A stretch of DNA of 64,000 nucleotides, taken from positions 62,001-126,000 of the forward strand of contig JADJOF010000005.1 of NCBI GenBank assembly GCA_016713885.1, read 5' to 3'. The stretch is from Bdellovibrionales bacterium. GTDB taxonomy: Bacteria; Bdellovibrionota; Bdellovibrionia; Bdellovibrionales; JAMPXM01. This document shows positions 39,429 to 47,962 of the stretch, piece by piece. How positions within the stretch are numbered: position 1 is the stretch's first letter; each line of letters starts with the position of its first letter. Under the pieces are notes generated by a model. It saw nothing but the letters and a program-made list of their open reading frames with translations, did not search any database and was not told the origin of the DNA. The position numbers were made by a program, and so were the translations under genes.

Positions 39429-40609
39429 AAAACGAATTTCACACTTAAAGAAGCAAAAAGTGGAAACCCGGCATAAGTGCCATCGGGTAGTAAAACACGT
39501 TTGTCTGATAGTTCGGTCAGCGGGCTACCAAAGGGTGATTTTATTTCAAGTTGGGCGTCTCCATAGTCACTAAAAGAGTAGCGAAATTTCATAAGTCCTA
39601 AAATGCTTTTATCGGTTAAACTATAAAGCGAACCGACAAAGATTTTCATGGTTTCAAATATCGAGCGCGAAATAATAGCAAAAGCGTAGTTTTTTCCGAT
39701 TAGGGGCGAAAATTTAGAAACCGTGTTGTCACCGTTTAAACGACTCTCGATGTTTAAATACTCAAGATCTACGTTCCAGACCTTGGCAAAAGAATATTCA
39801 GCACTGGCGCTTCCTTGAAATCCAGATTCATTTTTTAGGTTCGTCTGCCCCAACCACAAAATTTCGGCACGAAAACTCCATCCGTGCCAGTCAAAAGCCA
39901 ACGCATTTCCGAAGGCACTTTCTTCCCACAGTGTGCCCGCTAGAAAATGAACTTCCAGACCTGAACGCTGAGAATACCAGCTGCCGATGCCCAAGTAGGC
40001 ATCCTTTTGTGGCGTCGATCCTAAAAGGCCAATAAGGCGAAGGCTTAAATTTTGTTTTTGCCAGGTACTTCCAAATCCATCGTGAGTTAAAGGTTTATCG
40101 GCACGTATCGTGGTTGGTAACACGGTATCAAATTTATTCCATACCGATAGGTAGGGAACCAAGCCCAAACCAATTTCTTTTCGACCTAAATAAAGTTCAA
40201 GCGTATCAGTTGAGTAGCTTACAATTAGTTTATCTAAGTCCGTGTATATATCCGGTTTGTTTTCATTATTTAACGAATTGTACCATTTAAAATAGCGAGG
40301 TGGCGGTTCAACGCTGGCCAGTGCTGGATCGGAGGATTCTAAATCTAGACTATTGCTAAATAGTGTTCTTACTTCTGGCCGCACTTCCGCGCTAAAATGA
40401 GAACGAATGTATTTAAAGTTTCCTGACATATAAAATGAAGCGTCCGAGCGATCCTCAATTGAAGAAAGACTGCCTTGATTTAATTTCGACCAAGATAAAA
40501 AAGAAAGTAGTTCAGAATTTGATTGAATTTCAGCGTGCCCAAGAAAAGGAAGTGCCATTAAATATGAAAAAACTCGTGTTGGTTGAAGCGAAAATTCAAA
40601 TTGTTTCAT
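39425..40609 (-). CDS. Outer-membrane beta-barrel protein
   Basis: 394 residues. The N terminus is a signal-like segment (SYLMALPFLGHA), then many alternating amphipathic strands (ELYLGRKEIGLGLVPY, SLRLIGLLGS, FRAEILWLGQTNL), ending SLSVKFVF with the terminal Phe that guides barrel assembly. It could be the outer-membrane component for the exported product. It now points left; if the 35.99-40.69 kb segment is an inversion, it originally followed the MFS-like gene in the same direction. Confidence 0.75.
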   Translation of the reverse strand: MKQFEFSLQPTRVFSYLMALPFLGHAEIQSNSELLSFLSWSKLNQGSLSSIEDRSDASFYMSGNFKYIRSHFSAEVRPEVRTLFSNSLDLESSDPALASVEPPPRYFKWYNSLNNENKPDIYTDLDKLIVSYSTDTLELYLGRKEIGLGLVPYLSVWNKFDTVLPTTIRADKPLTHDGFGSTWQKQNLSLRLIGLLGSTPQKDAYLGIGSWYSQRSGLEVHFLAGTLWEESAFGNALAFDWHGWSFRAEILWLGQTNLKNESGFQGSASAEYSFAKVWNVDLEYLNIESRLNGDNTVSKFSPLIGKNYAFAIISRSIFETMKIFVGSLYSLTDKSILGLMKFRYSFSDYGDAQLEIKSPFGSPLTELSDKRVLLPDGTYAGFPLFASLSVKFVF

Positions 40610-40694
40610 TTAGAAATCATTCTGCTTCTGATTTAATTTCCATTCAATAGATTTTGCGAAAATAAGAACTAGCCAAATGCTTTATTTCATGAGG

Positions 40695-41300
40695 ACATAG
40701 AATCGACATCAAGGGCGTTGGCAAAATATATCAGCAAACCGGGATCGACACATTTTCGAACGTTGGGTTTGCGAAGTTGTACACGGATAAAACTGCGATC
40801 ACTGCGGCGGACTTCTTAAACGATAAAGTATTGCCATTTTTTGACAGTGAGCAGATGCGCTTGCTTCGCGTTCTGACCGACCGTGGAACTGAGTACTCGG
40901 GCAAGGTTGAACAGCATCCGTACCAGCTGTTTTTGCACTTAAACGACATCGAGCACTCGAGGACCAAGGCGTACCATCCGCAGACGAACGGCTGCACCGA
41001 ACGACTCAACCAAATCATCCAGGACGAGTTTTACGCGGTTGCGTTTAGAAAGACTCTCTACACGTCGCTCGATCAAATGCAGGCTGACCTCGACACATTT
41101 ATGACGTCGTACAACGAGCGCCGCACGAACCAAGGTAAGCGTTGCCTAGGTCGCACGCCGAAGCAGACGTGGGACGATGGGTACGAACTCTACAAAAAAT
41201 ACGTGATCGAAAAAACGGAGGTGACGGCAGAACTAGAAATGATCTAAGTCGAAAACCTCTCGAACGAGGGCGCGCTGTAAACGCAATTCTCAACTACCGC
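40695..41300 (+). mobile_element. IS481-family element, C-terminal (integrase) half
   Basis: The frame from about 40700 to 41247 encodes IKGVGKIYQQTGIDTFSNVGFAKLY, LTDRGTEYSGK (second Asp), HPQTNGCTERLNQ (Glu) and the NERRTNQGKRCLGRTP end. This is the DDE domain of the transposase whose HTH half is at 35990-36482 on the other strand. The outer end TGTAAACGCAATTC (41277-41290) matches that of the other half. A few residues are lost at the junction. Confidence 0.8.
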
Positions 41301-41310
41301 AGGTGATGGC

Positions 41311-42010
41311 TTGGAAAATAAGCGAAAAAATACCGAAGCTCCGACAATTGGTGTTTTACTCTGCGCTGATTTAATTTCTCTTCCTCTCACCCTTTTGCCG
41401 GGACTATTGGGATGGGGTTCTACTATTTTCTGGTTAACGCAGCCAGCCCCGCCGTTTCGATTTGAAATCTTACTTTTGCTTAGTCCATTTATTCTTTGTA
41501 CTGTTTTTATCCTGACTCTTTTTATTCTGCGATTGCTTTTGCCATCGTTAAAACCGGGAGTGTATCGCAGCGGATTGAATAAAATGTTTATCGCCTGGTT
41601 CGCCCATGTGGCATTGTCGCGAGCTCCTAAAATCAGCGCTATGCAAACTCTACTTCAAAGCTTTAATTTGACTCGTTACTTGTTTTGGCGCGCTCTGGGT
41701 GCCAAAGTTTCTTTTCGATGTGTAGCCAGTCTCAATGTAAATATGGTCGATTACCCAATGATTACAATTGAAGAAGGCGCTACGATTGGCGATCGCGTTC
41801 AAGTGAGTGGTCATAGCTTTGTTGGCAATAGACTTTTTATCGGGCCCGTCCGCTTTGGAAAAAATTGTTTTGTCGGGGTAGAATGCATGGTGGGTGCAAA
41901 AACGGATATTGGGGACAACGTTTGGGTAGGAATAAACAACACACTTTTCCGAGACAAGCTACCTGCTCACTCTAGACTTGAGAACTTTGAGTGGGGACAC
42001 GGAAGCCGTG
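41311..42010 (+). pseudogene. Membrane-bound left-handed beta-helix acyltransferase, 3' truncated
   Basis: Two or three N-terminal membrane segments, then hexapeptide-repeat strands (ITIEEGATIGDRVQVSG, LFIGPVRFGKNCFVGVECMVGAKTDIGDNVWVG). The layout, including SFNLTRYLFWRALGAKV before the helix, resembles the C-terminal acyltransferase-like part of poly-lysine synthetase-type enzymes. The IS256 copy B cuts the gene at 42010 and the ORF ends in IS sequence at 42033. The missing 3' part is not found elsewhere in the window. It probably acylates or amidates the pathway product (inference). Confidence 0.65.
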
Positions 42011-43487
42011 GACGATGTCCGTCGTTTAGTTGAAACTCGTCGGGCGAGTGGCGGATTGATCATGTAGTTACGCGACGTTGTCTTGAGCGTCAACTACAGC
42101 CTCATTGTTGTCGTATTCGGTGAGCGACCGAAGCTTCACCCAGAGTCCCGGCAAGCTTGCATGACCGCGAATACGTCTCATCTTTTCTCCGATGCCAGGC
42201 AATACGTGGCAAGCCAGCGTTGAAAATGTTCGGAGTCTCGCCAGCGCTTCACACGACGCATGTCTTCTTCAAGAAGTGAGTTCAACGATTCGATCGGGTT
42301 CGTTGTCGAGAAGAACTTCTTCAAGCTCATAGACAACTTGAGTTCGTGAATGACGAGTAGGTCGTCTTTTGCTTCGCGGTAGCTCTCCAGTGCCGAGAGA
42401 TTAAGATCGCGCAGAACGCTCTCCAGCCGGTCACTCAGGACCTTTGCCTCTGACATATCCTTGGCCTCGCGAATGGCCCAGAACAGGCCCAGTGCCTTGT
42501 GGGAGTCATCCCCGAGAGCCTTCTCGATATTGCGCCACTTATGGACATGGCAGCGGATGCGGATTGCGCGGCGACGACGACGGTCATTGCATAAGTACTT
42601 TTCGTTCAGCGCCTTGTTGAGACCTGAGCCGCCATCAACGATGAAGAGTATTCCGTCGCTTTGAAGCCCGCGGTTTTCAAGATCATTCAATAGCTCAATA
42701 CATGACGCCGAGTTCTCGGTGTCGGCTTGGAAAAATGCCAAGGACAAACTTTCGACCGTCAGCCGCAACGCCCATCGCAACAATGACCCCGTGCTTACGA
42801 AAACGTTTCCCGTCGATGAAAACCGCGCGAACGTCCATCGGCTTTAAGTCGCGCTTTTGTAGATCTTCGACTTTCTTTGCTGTCACATTGATCCAACGCT
42901 TGGAGACCTGGCTCTTTTTGAAACCAAATGAGTTTGCGATCTTTGTGACGCCTTTTTCGTAGTCGCGCTGGCTCACTTTTTTAATGCCTTCGGCGAACAC
43001 TGCGCGCTCGAATAGATCCGGATCTTGAAAGTCTTCGTAGGTTTTAAGCTTCACTTCGCGGCCATCTTTTGACCGCACTCTCGGGCGCTCAACTGCGATG
43101 TGTTGGTTGGCAAGAATGATCGAACCTGATTGCGTGCCCCATCTCTGATTCAACTTCCCATGCTCGTAGCGGCGGCCACAGACGTCGGTCACCTCGCGCT
43201 CCAGTTCCTGCATAAATGCCTTCACGGCTGGCGGCAGAAGCGCTGAAATCAGCAGATGCTGCGTGTCGAGCGGGCTCATTTGAAAATCTTCGAACTTGTT
43301 GGCGAGAACTTCGTCTCGCTTTGCGTACTTGCGTGGCAATCGCGCTTGCCTCTGCGAATCTGAGTCGGTACTTTTCCCATCGGGTGGCTCCTCTTTTTTG
43401 TGCTTCGTTGACTGTGGTAAGCCATTGAAAACACTTTTGGTTGAGCCACTCAACCTTTCAAATTTCAACTACGCTGCGGACATCGCC
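42011..43487 (-). mobile_element. IS256-family element, copy B, without target duplication
   Basis: Inverted copy of 31547-33020 with the same termini. The transposase (43380 to 42068) is interrupted by indels at other positions than in copy A, including a T5 run where copy A has T4. The flanking 8 bp differ (AAGCCGTG versus ATAGAATC). Together with truncation of the neighbouring acyltransferase gene, this points to an adjacent deletion. Confidence 0.9.
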
Positions 43488-43507
43488 ATAGAATCTGGGG
43501 GGGGATT

Positions 43508-44452
43508 TTGGATATCTTATCTCATGGGCTGACTGGGGCCATTTTAACCGGAATCGTTGTTAAAAACCCGAGTCGAAAGCAAATGCTTATTGGCGCTGGA
43601 CTGGCGCTTATTCCCGACATTGATACGGTCGCTGCTTTATGGGGACGAGAGTATTATCTTGAATATCACCGCGTGGTCATGCACACCATTTTTTTCGTGG
43701 TTTTAGCCTCACCTCTATTAGCCTGGGGGCTATCGAAACGGGGTTGGTTTACATTTGGTAGCGGACTTGTGGTGTCGTCTCTGGCGATGGTTTCACATTT
43801 ATTTTTGGATTTGATGACCAGTTGGGGCACGGCTGTTTTGTATCCTGTTCAAGAGACTCGCCATGCCGGCAACGTCGTTTTTATGTTCGATGTTTGGTAT
43901 CCCATTTGGTGCGGTAGTCTGCTTTTTTTATCCCATCGCAAAAAATGTCAACGGTTTGGTTTCACCGTAGCATTTTTTTTAAGTATGGGGTATTTTTTGA
44001 TGGCTTACATTTCAAAAGAATTTTCAACGACACAATTTGAAGCGGCAATTCAAAAAGCAGAGAAAGGTGCCGTTAAAGATCTATTTTTAGTCGCCCAACC
44101 TTGGTCGCCGTTCACTTGGGCAGGGTTTGCTACTGCTGAAAGCAAAGTCTACTATTCAGTTAAGGGACATTTTTCTAACCAATTTGAAACGTTAAAAACC
44201 GTCGCTATTTTGCCAGAATCCCAGGAACTATGGGATCTTCAGAATCATTCTGAGGTCATTAAATTCAAACGTTTTGCAAGGCTACCTTGGGTTGAAATGG
44301 TTAATGAAAATGGTATCAAAAGCTATCGCTGGATTGACCTAAGTAAAGAGGTGTCAGGAATTGAACGGTCAAATAAAAATTTTGGTGTGCGAATCGATAT
44401 TAATTCCCAAGGTGAAATTGTTTATCAGGGATTTACTTATCCGTCGAAGTAA
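43508..44452 (+). CDS. DUF457/YdjM-like membrane-bound predicted metal-dependent hydrolase
   Basis: 314 residues from TTG 43508. It begins MDILSHGLTGAILTG and has LIPDIDTVAALWG, EYHRVVMHTIFF and VSHLFLDLMTSWGT, the His/Asp motifs of this family, within several membrane segments; a C-terminal soluble domain follows. The reaction is not established for the family. No strong ribosome-binding site is visible because the IS256 end lies only 20 bp upstream, so the original promoter may be lost. It ends in a 20-bp convergent overlap with the peptidase gene. Confidence 0.75.
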   Translation: MDILSHGLTGAILTGIVVKNPSRKQMLIGAGLALIPDIDTVAALWGREYYLEYHRVVMHTIFFVVLASPLLAWGLSKRGWFTFGSGLVVSSLAMVSHLFLDLMTSWGTAVLYPVQETRHAGNVVFMFDVWYPIWCGSLLFLSHRKKCQRFGFTVAFFLSMGYFLMAYISKEFSTTQFEAAIQKAEKGAVKDLFLVAQPWSPFTWAGFATAESKVYYSVKGHFSNQFETLKTVAILPESQELWDLQNHSEVIKFKRFARLPWVEMVNENGIKSYRWIDLSKEVSGIERSNKNFGVRIDINSQGEIVYQGFTYPSK

Positions 44453-45350
44453 TTTCCATGTTGGTATTCATTGGTATTTCGTTTCGCACTGGCCATTCTG
44501 GGGCGTGGTCGTTACTCTTGGCAATTTCATAGGCCTTTTCAAAGCTCATTCGGGCCTCGGCTTTGGTGTCGAGTGGTTTTCCATTTAGCGGATCTATTCC
44601 CAAAAGAGCCGCTGCGAAATGATAAGGGAAGACACTGTAGTCTTGTGTAGACCATATCCACAAAGGAAAGCCAGAAGCGATGAGTTCTGTGTTAGCTCTT
44701 TGGATAGGCTTTAAGAATAACGAACTATGGCATTGGGCTGCTAAGATCGTAAGCCGATTTTCTTTGGGCAATACGTCGATCATTTTGGCAAAGTCTTTTG
44801 ACGTCAGTTCTTCGTGCCATAGCATGGCCACTGTATCTAAACCGGAATCCCATCGTAGCTGCCCATGATCGGTAAGGAAAATAAAAATCTCCTCGTTGGG
44901 CTGGACCTCATTTTTTACTTTGTTTATGGCCAGTTCTAATTCGCGGCGAGTAGCTGCACCGCTGACGTCATCAACACCATCTTGATCCAAATCAAAGCTG
45001 CTATCAACCATAGAGCCCGTAGAAAACATACCAAGGAATGAGCGTTTTTCCTGATCGGGTAGGCCTTTGGTGCCATCCGCATCAAGAACAATAATTTTTC
45101 TCCAGCCTTGCGCTTTTAATGCGATATACATCAACGAAAGATTATTCCAATATCTTCGATGATTCTTGCCAACTCCAAAGCCACCATTGATCAGTAAGGC
45201 AACACCCGATTTTTCTTTGGTCGGTTCCGGCTTTACATTTTTAAGAACACTCAAGTGAGGCGCTGGTGCCCAAGGTGTATTGAATGCAAAATAATCCAAA
45301 GCAATTGCGAAAAAGACAAAGCTGACCAAAGCATAGATTAATTTTTTCAT
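44433..45350 (-). CDS. Membrane-anchored C13 (legumain/GPI-transamidase-like) cysteine peptidase
   Basis: 305 residues. One N-terminal membrane helix is followed by a caspase-like domain with the clan CD dyad: His162-Gly163 (FLTDHGQ) and Cys207 (AAQCHSS), each after a hydrophobic strand as required. A DLDQDGVDD stretch looks like a calcium-binding loop. It overlaps the hydroxylase gene by 4 bp (ATGA). C13 enzymes cleave or transpeptidate at Asn/Asp; a role in attaching a product or maturing a protein is possible but unproven. Confidence 0.78.
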   Translation of the reverse strand: MKKLIYALVSFVFFAIALDYFAFNTPWAPAPHLSVLKNVKPEPTKEKSGVALLINGGFGVGKNHRRYWNNLSLMYIALKAQGWRKIIVLDADGTKGLPDQEKRSFLGMFSTGSMVDSSFDLDQDGVDDVSGAATRRELELAINKVKNEVQPNEEIFIFLTDHGQLRWDSGLDTVAMLWHEELTSKDFAKMIDVLPKENRLTILAAQCHSSLFLKPIQRANTELIASGFPLWIWSTQDYSVFPYHFAAALLGIDPLNGKPLDTKAEARMSFEKAYEIAKSNDHAPEWPVRNEIPMNTNMEITSTDK

Positions 45351-46248
45351 GATTTCACCTTTTGCAAAGCTAGGTTCGAATCGGTTTTGAATCCGTCCAC
45401 TATTTGATCCACAAAGCCAATCGGCATAGGATCGTTTTTTATTCCGACCCTATCGGGAGGAGTTGTCTTCAAGGGATTTATGAAGGTCCCAAAAATCATA
45501 TCCCAAAACATCAAGGCACTACCAAAGTTACTATTACCATGAATCATATCTTGAGAATGATGCAATCGATGCCCGCCGGGTCCCATAATAATGTATTCTA
45601 GGTACCCCAGTTTTAAATCAATATTAGAGTGGTCAATCATGCCTAAAAATGAATTAGGAATAATATAATAAAGCATAACGTCCGTAGGCGTTCCAATCAC
45701 CAAAAGGCAGCTAAACATGAAGACTTGTTGAAAAATTCTTTCCATAATATGTGATCGAGATGTTTTCAAAACGCCCATGCGATCAATACTGTGATGTAAA
45801 CGGTGGTACTGCCAAAGTTTGGGATGGAGGTGCATCAAACGATGTTGCCAATAGCGGCCAAGCTCAGCAATAAGATACACCAGTACAATCTGAAAGAATA
45901 GTGGCCATTGAGTGGGCCAAATAGTCATACCCACATTTTGTGACAACCAAAGCGCGATGGTTGAAAAAACTAATTTTGTGACAAAGTCTCCGACTGCGGC
46001 GCCTAACCCTGTGCCAAACAACGTGTGGCCAATATCATTTAGGGTTTGAGGGTCTTTTTCGTTCCAGTTTTTTTGAACGGCATGATTTTTTCTAAAAATA
46101 AAACAAAAACAAAGATTGTTAGCGCAACGAAATTGACCACTAAAACCGCGCTGTAACCCGCACGCAGTAAAGAAAACACTGAAAACGTAGCGCCGGCCAA
46201 GATAGCTATGAAAATAAGTTGAGATTTTAAAATCTTAGTGTCCAACAT
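45347..46248 (-). pseudogene. Fatty-acid hydroxylase / sterol desaturase family, one frameshift
   Basis: The main frame carries the di-iron histidine boxes HRLMH, HRLHH and HRLHH within membrane segments. The first about 70 residues are in another frame (from ATG 46248: two membrane helices, then EKIMPFKK). One extra A in the A7 run near 46065 gives KKNWNEKDPQTLNDIGHTLFG and joins the two into about 300 residues, the usual family length. It hydroxylates or desaturates a lipid chain using O2. It is 5 bp after the carboxyltransferase and overlaps the C13 peptidase gene. Confidence 0.82.
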
Positions 46249-46253
46249 TTGTT

Positions 46254-47681
46254 CTACCTTGCCGCCCCTTTGGATTCATTCGATTGGGAGACAACGATCG
46301 CTTTGGGTTTTACAATAGAGAACAGAACAAATCGCTCGATCTCGCGACCGATCTGATTTCTATCAACAACCGCATCTATCGTGCCTATTGCTAATAAGTC
46401 ATCTAGCGTTGCCACCTCTGTGCTGGCGACCTGCTTCCATTTTTCAAGCAATCGGGGAGCGCCTTCTAGCAGGCTTTCGATAATACTTTTATGCATGACG
46501 CCGATCTGGGATTCGCGAGCAGCGACTGTGCGCTCGCCTCCGAAGATCTTGGGAAATGCAAACATACCAGACCCGCCAAAACAACGACCAAGAATAACGC
46601 CCATTTTGCGATAGGGATATGAAATCATATCATGAGTGAGGTTAATCATTTTTATGATCGCATCCTTGTCACTTTCTTTTTTTCGGGGATCACCACCAGG
46701 GCAGTCCAATATTCCGACGATGGGCAATTTCAAAACACGAAATAAATCCATGGCCGCTTGGCATTTGTCAATGGCGCTCACTGTGAGCATATTATTTGGG
46801 TGAGCGGGCGGATTCACTAAATAAGCGACAGGAGAGCCGTGAAATTTACCAATATAGACACGCACAATGGGGGATCTTTGGGAGAAAAACTCCATCAAAG
46901 TATCCCCCATTTGTAGTTCAAGTTCGTCTAGTCGCTTCGCTTCGGCATCGCGAAGACACAAACCGCCTTGTTCGATTTCTTTTGAATAAACCGCTAATCC
47001 TTGGCGACTTGAATCTGAAGACTCGTGAAATAGGTAGTTAATCATTATGCGTGCTTGTCTTAATAATGATTCGGAACTGGGAAGAATTTCATGAATCAGT
47101 GAATTGGTTTCAAATTGATGATCGGCCACAGTGAATTCTGAAAAATCGGCATCGACTTGGCCAAAGAATTTTTTATGAACTTCAGGACCTGTAAGGTTTA
47201 GCTGAGTTTCCCCTTCAAGGGCCATACGGTAATGTCCTTGGGCAAAAAATAAGGCACTTATGCCTAATGCTTTACCTAAGCCGATCGTGACTAATAAATT
47301 ATTTTTACGAAAACTATATAGATCCGCGATTACACTGAAAGTCGAATCAAATACGGTTCGTCCTTCAGCAAAACGAACTCCTAACGAATTGATAATAAAA
47401 ACAATCGGTTTTTGGGCTTGCTCCATAGAACGAATGAAGGCCCCGAGTCGGGCCGAATTTTTTTTAGAAAAGCTGCCGCCACCCACTCGAAAATCAGTCA
47501 TGACAACGCCAACAGTTTGATCCTTGATTTGTCCGGTTAAAGTAAAAACACCGTCAAAATTCAAGCGGCTTAATTCTTCATCGTGCTCATGAAAAAGGTC
47601 GATATCATCAGATGTAAGTAGATCAGAAAGACAAGAGAGATACTTCATTTTAGAGAGTTGCGCTTTTGAATAGGAAATCAT
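46254..47681 (-). CDS. Acyl-CoA carboxyltransferase subunit (AccD/PccB-like)
   Basis: 475 residues with two crotonase-like halves typical of biotin-dependent carboxyltransferases: LTGQIKDQTVGVVMTDFRVGGGSFSKKNSARL and INSLGVRFAEG in the first, PIVGILDCPGGDPRKKESD and RCFGGSGMFAFPKIFGGERT in the second. It would make malonyl- or methylmalonyl-type extender units, or a carboxylated product. The biotin carboxylase/carrier partner is not in the window. It overlaps the truncated upstream frame by ATGA and is followed 5 bp later by the hydroxylase. Confidence 0.82.
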   Translation of the reverse strand: MISYSKAQLSKMKYLSCLSDLLTSDDIDLFHEHDEELSRLNFDGVFTLTGQIKDQTVGVVMTDFRVGGGSFSKKNSARLGAFIRSMEQAQKPIVFIINSLGVRFAEGRTVFDSTFSVIADLYSFRKNNLLVTIGLGKALGISALFFAQGHYRMALEGETQLNLTGPEVHKKFFGQVDADFSEFTVADHQFETNSLIHEILPSSESLLRQARIMINYLFHESSDSSRQGLAVYSKEIEQGGLCLRDAEAKRLDELELQMGDTLMEFFSQRSPIVRVYIGKFHGSPVAYLVNPPAHPNNMLTVSAIDKCQAAMDLFRVLKLPIVGILDCPGGDPRKKESDKDAIIKMINLTHDMISYPYRKMGVILGRCFGGSGMFAFPKIFGGERTVAARESQIGVMHKSIIESLLEGAPRLLEKWKQVASTEVATLDDLLAIGTIDAVVDRNQIGREIERFVLFSIVKPKAIVVSQSNESKGAAR

Positions 47682-47776
47682 TTTAACCTCGTTCTTATTA
47701 AAAATTTAAAGGCGTCAACTGTCGGCATAGCCACTTCTTTTGATACGGTTCCAAATTTTGTGGGATTGATTTCCCA
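47678..47776 (-). pseudogene. 3' remnant of an operon gene cut off by an IS
   Basis: The frame encodes about 32 residues, ending EVAMPTVDAFKFLIRTRLK, and its stop overlaps the carboxyltransferase start (ATGA). Upstream it runs straight into the IS terminus at 47777. This is the C terminus of a gene formerly first in the carboxyltransferase operon. The family cannot be told from so little sequence. Confidence 0.55.
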
Positions 47777-47962
47777 GTACCGTTCCAATATCCTGGGATC
47801 GGCACCATTGCCTTCCCGTCGTGAACGGACCTTTATGAGTACCGTTCCAATATCCTGGGATCGGCACCATTGCCTTCCCGTCGTGAACGGACCTTTATGA
47901 GTACCGTTCCAATATCCTGGGATCGGCACCATTGCCTTCCCGTCGTGAACGGACCTTTATGG
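47777..47962. repeat. Three tandem 62-bp repeats made of an IS terminus
   Basis: Units start at 47777, 47839 and 47901, each beginning GTACCGTTCCAATATCCTGG. Each unit is the left terminus of the adjacent IS. There are no spacers, so this is not a CRISPR array. Confidence 0.85.

Noticed and set aside
47777..47962. Tandem direct repeats that could suggest a CRISPR array
   Set aside because: The 62-bp units abut without spacers and are copies of the neighbouring IS terminus.
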